Assembly: GCA_020853705.1 (NCBI GenBank)
Contig: JADYYK010000228.1
Coordinates: 1-33,376 of the forward strand
Length of the DNA stretch: 33,376 nucleotides
Reading direction: 5' to 3'
Source of the DNA: Deltaproteobacteria bacterium
GTDB taxonomy: Bacteria > Myxococcota_A > Polyangia > Haliangiales > JADYYK01
Shown: in pieces, positions 26,701-33,376 of the stretch
Layout: every line of letters starts with the position of its first letter
Position numbering within the stretch: the first letter of the stretch is position 1
Made by a program: the position numbers and the translations under genes
The notes under the pieces: generated by a model
Databases searched by the model: none
Seen by the model: only the letters and a program-made list of their open reading frames with translations
What the model was told of the DNA's origin: nothing

Positions 26701-29348
26701 AAGGCGTGCTGGGGGCGCTCGCCCAGGATCTCGCGGTAGATGGTCAGCGCTCGCGCCGGATCGCCGCGCAGCTCGGCGGCCCGCGCCAGCTCGAGGCGCA
26801 CCTCGATGGCCGCCTCGGGGCCGCGCGCCAGCCGGGCCATCTCCTCCAGGTTGGCCAGCCGCTCGGCGACCTCGCCGGTGAGCGCGCACAGCTCGTCGAT
26901 CATCAGGCGCAGGCGTGGGCTGTCGGGGCTGGCCTCGACCAGGCGGCGCGCCACCACCAGCGCCGCGTGCGGCTGCGGCAGCTCGACGTGGTACAGCGCC
27001 AGCAGCCGCTCGTCGTGGGCCAGCGCCTCGGCCAGCGCGCCGGGGTCCTCCTTGGCGCGCTTGCGCGCCGCCGCCGCCAGCGCCTCGGTCAAGCGCGCGA
27101 CGTCGTCCCAGCGCCGGCTGGTCTCGGCCAGCGCCAGCAGCGCGTCCTGCGCGGGCCGGAACTCGGGCACCTCGGCCAGCGCCTGCTGGTACACCGCGGC
27201 GGCCTCGTCGGGGCTGCCGGCGCGCGCCAGCAGATCGCCAGCCGCCAGGTAGCAGCCGGCGGCCCACACCGGATCGCCATCGACGCGCGTACCGGGGCCG
27301 AACACCGCGCCCTCGGAGGCCGCGCGCGCCTGCGCCAGCTGGTTGCGCACCAGGCGCTCGACGCCCTCGGGGCCGGCGGCGACGGCGTCCTGCTCGCGCA
27401 CGATCAGCGCGGGCAGATAGCCCGGCGCCTCGGCCCACACGTTGTCCAGCGCCTGCTGCGCCGCGGCCTCGTGGCCGGGGCCGGCCGCGCGCAGCGCCGC
27501 GGCCCGGCGCACGCCCAGCGCCAGCCGCTCCGACGCCATGTCGCTGCCACGCGCCAGGCGGTGCAGGATCTCGGCGCGCCGCAGCGCCAGCCCGACCCCT
27601 CCATCGGCCGCCGCCAGCCCGGCGGTCGCCGCGGCGTCACACAGCTCGAGCTGATCCAGCAACACCAGCCGCTCGTCGGGCTGCAGCTCGAGCGCCTGAT
27701 CGAGGTGCAGCGTGGCGCGCACCAGGTCGCCGGCCTGGCGCGCGACCTGGGCCTGGCGTCGGCGCAGCGCCGCGACCCGCCGCGTGGCCATCAGCGCCGC
27801 GCGCACCGCGGGGTGATCGGCCGGCGCGTCGGGCCCCGCGGCGGTCGCCGCCGCCACCGCCGCCGAGCGCGCCGGCTCGCGCAGCGCGTACTCCAGCTCC
27901 AGCGCCGCCAGCAGATCGAGCGGCCGATCGCGCAGCTCGGCGAGGCGGGTCAGCTCGAGCACCGCCCGCTCGGGGTCGACGCCGAGGTTCCAGGCCTCCT
28001 CCAGCGCCGCCCGCGCGGCGTCCATCTCGCCGCGCCGCTCGTCGACGCGGGCGAGATCGAACAGGTAGGCCGCCCGCCGCGCCGGATCACCACAGGCGCC
28101 CGCCAGCGCGCGCAGCACCGGGGCCAGCGCGGCGTCGTCCTTGCCGGCCAGCCGCTCGAGGCCCATCAGGGCGCCCAGGTGCGCGCCGTCGGCCTCCAGC
28201 GCCTTGCCGTAGCAGATCTGCGCCTCGGCCGGGTTCTTGACCCGATCCTCGAGGATGCGCCCCTTCTCGTACCACAGCGCGGCGCGACCGGCGTCGCCCT
28301 GGACGAAGCGCACCTCGGCGTCGATCAGCTTGATGAGGTTGGGCCACAGCGAGCGCCGGTAGAAGATGCGGCGGATCGCCAGCGTGTTGGCCTGGAACGC
28401 CGGGTCGCTCTGCAACGACCGCGCATACGACTTGACCGCCTTGGCCTCGTCGCGCAGGCGACGCTCGTACAGCTCGCCGATCTCGTAGGCCAGCTCGGAC
28501 GCTCGCGCCTTGTCGGCGTGCGCGGCACCGGCGGTCAGCTCGGCCTCGTAGCGCGCGATCTCGGCGGCGTAGTCGACCGCGCGCGCGCGCGCCACCGCGC
28601 TGTCGGCCAGGCTGCGATCGGGTGGGCCGTGGCGCTGCGGCTGCAGCACCGGCCCGGTGTCCTCGGGCGGTGGCGGCGCATGCGCCGGCGCGACCGGCGG
28701 GGGCGGTGGCGCGGCCGGTGCGACCATGGTCGGCGCGCGCGGCGGTGGTGGCGGGCGCACGGCGCCCATGCCCACCGTGGTCATGCGGCGCGGCGGTCCC
28801 GGAGGTGGCGAGGGTGGTGGCGCGTGCGCTGGCGCAGGCGGCGCGTGCGGCGGCGCGTGCGACGGTGCGGCGACGGCTGGCGGCGCAGACGCAGCCGCAG
28901 ACGTCGACGTCGCCGCCGGGGACGCAGGCGCGGCGGACGCAGACGCCGTGGGGATGCCCCCGACCGCGCGCGTCGCCGGCGCCTCATCGAACTCCGAGGC
29001 GTCGAGCTCCTGCACCTCGTCGACGTCGAGCGGGATCGCTGGCGACGAGTGCACCACCGCTGGCAGCCCCAGCCCCGGTGGTGGCGGCGGCAGATCATGC
29101 AGCGGTGACGATGGCGGGAACGTGTGCGGCGCCTGCGCCGGCGCCATCACCTGCTGGGGCGCTGGCGGGGCCGCCGCCAAGGGCTGGCCCTCGGGCGTGG
29201 CGTGGCCCACACGGGTGACCGGCGACTCCTCGAACTCGTCGGCGGCGAGCTCCTGGACCTCGTCCTCGCCGCCAGGAGACGCACCTGGATCACGCGGTGG
29301 TCCGCCCTGCCCCGCATCGCCCTCTGAATTTGCTGGTGGGTTGGCCAC
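23697..29348 (-). CDS. Giant TPR-repeat protein A with Pro-rich N-terminus and shared C-terminal domain
   Basis: 1883 aa from GTG 29348 (MANPPANSEGD). Residues 1-235 are disordered and rich in Pro/Ala, with two copies of an acidic motif EVQEL-x-A-x-EF-x-E-x-P-x-TR (28-46 and 108-127). Residues about 240-1655 are a continuous run of TPR-like helix pairs (ELAYEIGELYERRLRDEAKA, QICYGKALEADGAHLGALMG, PLYRLALNALPRDRELAARL). Residues about 1658-1883 form the C-terminal domain (AGKNERVAPKQ, GVGEYELYV, ending VSDECLELRREIGL) also found at the end of protein B. No signal peptide, membrane helix or Cys-rich part is seen. It is the first gene of a two-gene operon whose stop overlaps the next start (ATGA). 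The pair probably arose by duplication, and the products may form a heteromeric scaffold. Confidence 0.8.
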   Translation of the reverse strand: MANPPANSEGDAGQGGPPRDPGASPGGEDEVQELAADEFEESPVTRVGHATPEGQPLAAAPPAPQQVMAPAQAPHTFPPSSPLHDLPPPPPGLGLPAVVHSSPAIPLDVDEVQELDASEFDEAPATRAVGGIPTASASAAPASPAATSTSAAASAPPAVAAPSHAPPHAPPAPAHAPPPSPPPGPPRRMTTVGMGAVRPPPPPRAPTMVAPAAPPPPPVAPAHAPPPPEDTGPVLQPQRHGPPDRSLADSAVARARAVDYAAEIARYEAELTAGAAHADKARASELAYEIGELYERRLRDEAKAVKSYARSLQSDPAFQANTLAIRRIFYRRSLWPNLIKLIDAEVRFVQGDAGRAALWYEKGRILEDRVKNPAEAQICYGKALEADGAHLGALMGLERLAGKDDAALAPVLRALAGACGDPARRAAYLFDLARVDERRGEMDAARAALEEAWNLGVDPERAVLELTRLAELRDRPLDLLAALELEYALREPARSAAVAAATAAGPDAPADHPAVRAALMATRRVAALRRRQAQVARQAGDLVRATLHLDQALELQPDERLVLLDQLELCDAAATAGLAAADGGVGLALRRAEILHRLARGSDMASERLALGVRRAAALRAAGPGHEAAAQQALDNVWAEAPGYLPALIVREQDAVAAGPEGVERLVRNQLAQARAASEGAVFGPGTRVDGDPVWAAGCYLAAGDLLARAGSPDEAAAVYQQALAEVPEFRPAQDALLALAETSRRWDDVARLTEALAAAARKRAKEDPGALAEALAHDERLLALYHVELPQPHAALVVARRLVEASPDSPRLRLMIDELCALTGEVAERLANLEEMARLARGPEAAIEVRLELARAAELRGDPARALTIYREILGERPQHAFAAAAIGELAARTGPSELAAALELERAGAGVDGDGSAHATLVGLELAEVYRRDLGRPADAAVVLLDVLDREPDRRAVRMALARAFLAAGDKLRAADTLEAMSQGAEGPARAPALYRLGEIYLADGNEEAAKEAWARAREAAVAPDAGAGAAVSAHATLALLALAARGRDAAGLAQGYAALAAAEADPATRAGLVEEVGWLTAGELGDVEAAAPRFVEAVELDPRRSGAWLGRSLAAARRGDRGELVRSLSGQADALADTTLAAEVTLRAAALAEGGGTGLDPATLRAQALARDPYSDTATWLLVECAPAGVPDVGGGPGQRAALLARRRELSGGGDRRAITLAHAEALLEAGQLRAAGEELQGLLAAWADDPVVLELVLRVCERAGSREGVYRASAHLGRVTTAPERAGALLASAARICDRELGRPDEAAPLYRLALNALPRDRELAARLVEICVAASARGSLLELYTHLITHGDEADRVRWLLERAQLSEARSDLRAATEDYEALLGLDARHEEALYRLARLRESGNPESAAELWQAFTDVTTDPARRAPALERLAMLRLSALGDKRGAITALRSLLELDPTRVAQHERLVTLLIELGEYADAADACAALADQRTDPTARAQDELHAAEIMRDRCHDDSGARRALERALLADPLSWPAIEALCALHAKRGDEAARRGVLMKALRDLRAAIGERPGDARLYSDLAHVFKLAGDEAGRQAAAAALVALAAASPEHRQVHEAAMRERLSRPPRGSAPLSASAWARLQPPVTRGPEAEVIALLGEGAAEVLGRTAAAAGAGKNERVAPKQIAAQHGTVDAIAATLGVGEYELYVQPGRRDGVQVFAAPAPGAVLMGAAAAAGASTRARWEVGRALALVRLRAPLLDGLPVGELQVLLGAALRIAHEARTPVAGPVAEREKALLKAMPRRDRKALQAMAGKLTGELDAAVAPALLTTAERAGLLVGGDVAAACEALGGKDAPRVRELLAWSVSDECLELRREIGL
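28968..29267 (-). repeat. Two-copy acidic EVQEL...EF...TR motif in giant protein A
   Basis: Residues 28-46 (EDEVQELAADEFEESPVTR) and 108-127 (DVDEVQELDASEFDEAPATR) match at most positions while the 60 residues between them are unrelated Pro/Ala sequence. Both end in Pro-x-Thr-Arg, similar to the x-Thr-Arg core of the repeats in protein B. Confidence 0.75.
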
Positions 29349-29400
29349 GTATCCCGCGTAGCGATCGAAGGAGGGAGCCCAGAAGATCGCGAGCCCCGCA

Positions 29401-29430
29401 AGCCTACCCCCCAGGGGCGCGGAATGTCAA
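29401..29430 (-). promoter_or_regulatory. Candidate promoter of the giant TPR operon
   Basis: Minus strand: perfect -35 TTGACA (29430-29425), 18-bp spacer, TAGGCT (29406-29401, weak -10). Predicted leader about 46 nt to GTG 29348. The 175-bp gap to hutH also holds the divergent hutH promoter. Confidence 0.4.
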
Positions 29431-29484
29431 TGTTTCCGGGCGTGTTTGGGGCAGTGGCGGCGCGGTTTTCGGCCCCGCACATGA

Positions 29485-29514
29485 TTGACGGCCGTGTGCC
29501 CACCGGCTTATACC
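29485..29514 (+). promoter_or_regulatory. Candidate hutH promoter
   Basis: TTGACG (29485-29490), 18-bp spacer, TATACC (29509-29514, 4/6). The expected transcription start (about 29521) is only about 3 nt before ATG 29524 and there is no Shine-Dalgarno sequence, so the transcript may be leaderless. This also argues against translation starting at the in-frame TTG at 29485, which is the -35 itself. Confidence 0.45.
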
Positions 29515-29523
29515 CGCCGCGCC

Positions 29524-31140
<1,617 letters not shown>

Positions 31141-31197
31141 CCACTCACGTGCATGCGTACTGTGTCCTACAGACGCGCACACAAGAGTTCGAGACCA

Positions 31198-31226
31198 TTG
31201 ACGGTCGAGATCTGGGCGACTACTGT
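31198..31226 (+). promoter_or_regulatory. Candidate promoter of the Cys-rich MYXO-CTERM gene
   Basis: TTGACG (31198-31203), 17-bp spacer, TACTGT (31221-31226, weak -10). Predicted leader about 21 nt, containing ribosome site GAGG (31243-31246) 7 nt before TTG 31254. No hairpin terminator for hutH was recognised in 31141-31197. Confidence 0.4.
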
Positions 31227-31253
31227 ACGCCCACTTTCCGCCGAGGTGCCGCT

Positions 31254-33212
31254 TTGAAGTTCGTTCCACGCTGGATTCACCCCGCCCTCTTCACCCTCAC
31301 CATGGCGGCGGCGACGCCAGCCTTCGCGGACCAGCCGCCGGCGCCCGACTGGCAACTGAGCCAGGCTCAGATCGCCGCCACGCTGGCCAAGCGCGCCGCC
31401 GATCTGACCATCGGTCGCGCCGCCGGCCTCAAGACCGCAGCCGATTTGCAGGCCAATCCACCGCGTCTCGACCGCCCCGGCCGGACCGGGCTGGGCTCCG
31501 CCGCGCTGATCACCGACAAGGGCCCCTCCTTCTACATCTATGCCGCGGGTCCGAGCGTGGTCGGCGACTGGGGTAACGACACCTTCCGCGGCAACGCCAT
31601 GCAGACCATCCTGGAGGACTTCTACGGTCGTCCCGGGGTGCCGCAGTCGCAGATCATCCTGACCTACTCGACCTTCGACATCGGCAACCGGATCTCGGCC
31701 TTCTACGTGCCGCTCGGCAACGACATCCTGGGCATCGGCTACAAGCACCAGCAGGGGCTGAACGGCCAGGAGACCTTCAGCCTGCCGCCGCCGTTCGCCG
31801 CCCAGGGCTTCGTGATGATGAACCAGTACCAGAACTATGGCAGCGGCACCGGGCGCCAGGGCTTCGAGCACTACCTGACCGCGATGCAGGAGATCGGGCA
31901 CCGCTGGGGCGCCCAGATGCAGGTCGCCATCGCCGGCAAGGAGAAGATCATGCTGGGTCGCGATGACTCGCACTGGTCGTTCTACCTCGACACCGGCGGC
32001 TCACCGATGGAGGGCAACGCCTGGGTCGACAACGGCAACGGCACCTTCACCACGCGCACTCTGTCGCTGTGGTTCGGCGGCACGGCGCCGCCGTACTCGA
32101 ACCTCGACCTGTATGCGATGGGGCTGATGGCGCCCGGCGAGGTCACGCCGTGGTTCGTGATCGAGCCGACCGGATCGAGCTTCCCGGCCTCGTGCGGCCC
32201 GGTCTTCAACTGCTCGGGCAGCGACCGCACCGTGACCGGCACCAAGCGCAACCTGACCCTGACCGACGTCATCAACAGCGAAGGTGTGCGTGTGCCGGCG
32301 ACCTCGCCGGCCGACCTGCACATCGCCGTGCTGCTGATCGTGCCGCAGGCCAACCTGCCGGTGTCGGCCGCCACCAAGAGCGCGGTCGAGGCCCTGGTGC
32401 AGCAGGCGGCCACCTTCTACGGCAGCGCGACGCGCGGTCGTGGCCGCCTGGTGCTGGACTCGGTCAACCCGCTGCCCGCGCTGAAGGGGCTGGGGGCGAC
32501 CTGCCTGTCGTCCAACGAGTGTGATCCCGCGCTGGCCGACCAGTGCAGCCGGTCGGACGCCGGCGACGGCGCGACCTGCGTGAAAAACTGCGGCAGCGGC
32601 GGCACCTGCGGCCAGGGCTACTGCTGCGCGGGCGGCTTCGGCACCACCATGGCGTGCTTCCCCGGCGGCTCGCAGGCCTGCCCCGACACCGAGCCGCCCA
32701 TGAAGAAGGGCCTCGGCGAGCGCTGCATCGGCGGCGACGACTGCCAGAGCGGCCAGTGCATCGAGCAGCCCGGCCAGCCCGGCTACATGTTCTGCACCGC
32801 GGAGTGCCAGGACACCCCCTGTGGCGGCCCCGCCGGCACCTTCTCCTGCGTCGACGCGGGTGGCGGCGCCAAGGCGTGCATCTACGCCGGCGTGCCCCCG
32901 GGCGGACTGGGCTCGGTCTGCGCCGGTGGCGACGAGTGCGTCAGCGGCATGTGCCTGCCCCTGGCGACCGGCATGCAGTGCTCCATGCTGTGCAACGACA
33001 CCACGCCCTGCCCCGGCGGCTTCGACTGCGTCGCCACCGCGGGCGTCGAGAAGGTCTGCCAGCTCAAGCCCACCACCAAGCCCCCCGGCGACGGCGACGG
33101 CGGCTGCGCGGTCGGCAGCCCGACCTCGGGCACCTCGCGCACCGGCGCGCTGTTCGGCGTCATGATGCTGGTAGCCGCTCTGGCGCTGGTCACCCGCCGC
33201 AACAAGAAGTAG
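31254..33212 (+). CDS. Secreted Cys-rich MYXO-CTERM protein with degenerate metalloprotease-like domain
   Basis: 652 aa from TTG 31254. This start gives a proper signal peptide (MKFVPRWIHPALFTLTMAAATPAFA, cut before Asp26) and has GAGG at 7 nt; the open frame runs further upstream without signal-like sequence. Residues about 75-430 resemble secreted zinc-peptidase-like proteins: HYLTAMQEIGHRWGAQ (206-221), DDSHWSFYLDTGGSPMEGN and YSNLDLYAMGLMAPGEV. The expected HExxH reads Gln212-Glu-Ile-Gly-His216, so the first zinc ligand is missing. Three Cys-rich modules follow (about 437-610: CLSSNEC, RCIGGDDCQSGQC, VCAGGDECVSGMC). A Gly-Asp linker, GGCAVG, a hydrophobic helix and RRNKK make a MYXO-CTERM-like sorting tail. 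Predicted surface-bound; probably non-catalytic or a binding protein. Confidence 0.75.
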   Translation: MKFVPRWIHPALFTLTMAAATPAFADQPPAPDWQLSQAQIAATLAKRAADLTIGRAAGLKTAADLQANPPRLDRPGRTGLGSAALITDKGPSFYIYAAGPSVVGDWGNDTFRGNAMQTILEDFYGRPGVPQSQIILTYSTFDIGNRISAFYVPLGNDILGIGYKHQQGLNGQETFSLPPPFAAQGFVMMNQYQNYGSGTGRQGFEHYLTAMQEIGHRWGAQMQVAIAGKEKIMLGRDDSHWSFYLDTGGSPMEGNAWVDNGNGTFTTRTLSLWFGGTAPPYSNLDLYAMGLMAPGEVTPWFVIEPTGSSFPASCGPVFNCSGSDRTVTGTKRNLTLTDVINSEGVRVPATSPADLHIAVLLIVPQANLPVSAATKSAVEALVQQAATFYGSATRGRGRLVLDSVNPLPALKGLGATCLSSNECDPALADQCSRSDAGDGATCVKNCGSGGTCGQGYCCAGGFGTTMACFPGGSQACPDTEPPMKKGLGERCIGGDDCQSGQCIEQPGQPGYMFCTAECQDTPCGGPAGTFSCVDAGGGAKACIYAGVPPGGLGSVCAGGDECVSGMCLPLATGMQCSMLCNDTTPCPGGFDCVATAGVEKVCQLKPTTKPPGDGDGGCAVGSPTSGTSRTGALFGVMMLVAALALVTRRNKK

Positions 33213-33229
33213 TAGTCCGAGAATCACGA

Positions 33230-33376
<147 letters not shown>

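Noticed and set aside
23997..29108. Plus-strand open frame of about 1700 codons opposite giant protein A
   Set aside because: It is dominated by Arg, Gly, Gln and Ala with no domain pattern, and mirrors the strong third-position GC bias of the true minus-strand gene. Similar antisense frames at 14092-16215, 16255-18324, 18328-20634 and 7875-10043 are artefacts of the same kind.

Overview
The window is a GC-rich (about 70%), gene-dense chromosomal segment from a myxobacterium (Myxococcota). Four things point there: two secreted proteins with MYXO-CTERM-type tails, lipoproteins and surface proteins with Cys-rich modules, giant TPR proteins, and a plant/chloroplast-type enoyl-ACP reductase. No rRNA, tRNA, CRISPR array, transposase or phage gene was found. 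Intergenic gaps are short (longest about 257 bp), and many neighbours overlap by 1-4 nt (ATGA, TGATG, GTGA), so most genes sit in operons. The species cannot be named from the sequence alone.

Layout. (1) 1-3775, minus strand: two paralogous basic DNA-binding-like proteins, then fabI, a TerC-family membrane protein and the 5' part of an aconitase gene. The last three overlap by 4 nt at each junction. (2) 3843-5480, plus: a secreted, MYXO-CTERM-anchored clan GH-A-like glycosidase. (3) 5515-6704, minus: an ECF sigma factor and its zinc-binding membrane anti-sigma factor. Divergent from it, 6962-10484 plus, lies an aquaporin - TerB-like - 14-repeat RCC1 lipoprotein operon joined by two 1-nt overlaps. 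(4) 16185-10492, minus: an envelope operon of a PPC-domain lipoprotein, a metzincin-like lipoprotein and an apolipoprotein N-acyltransferase. It starts from an extended -10 promoter. (5) 29348-16267, minus: two giant adjacent TPR proteins (1883 and 2477 aa) filling 13 kb. They overlap by 4 nt and share the same C-terminal domain; their disordered N-termini carry arrays of short repeated Thr-containing motifs. (6) 29524-31140, plus: histidine ammonia-lyase. (7) 31254-33212, plus: a secreted Cys-rich MYXO-CTERM protein with a damaged HExxH site. (8) 33230-33376: a hexanucleotide array that reads on the minus strand as a His-Glu-rich C-terminus ending in a natural stop, possibly the tail of a gene entering from beyond the window.

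How they may work together: regions 3-5 are envelope or surface biology (sigma control, water channel, lipoprotein maturation, secreted enzymes). The giant TPR pair is the best candidate for an undescribed system. It looks like two cytoplasmic scaffolds that arose by duplication, end in a C-terminal domain that could be a degenerate peptidase-like fold, and may be regulated through repeated Thr motifs. Several promoters share a TTGACG/TTGACA -35 box with a 17-18 bp spacer. Two or three of them lie so close to the start codon that leaderless transcripts are likely.
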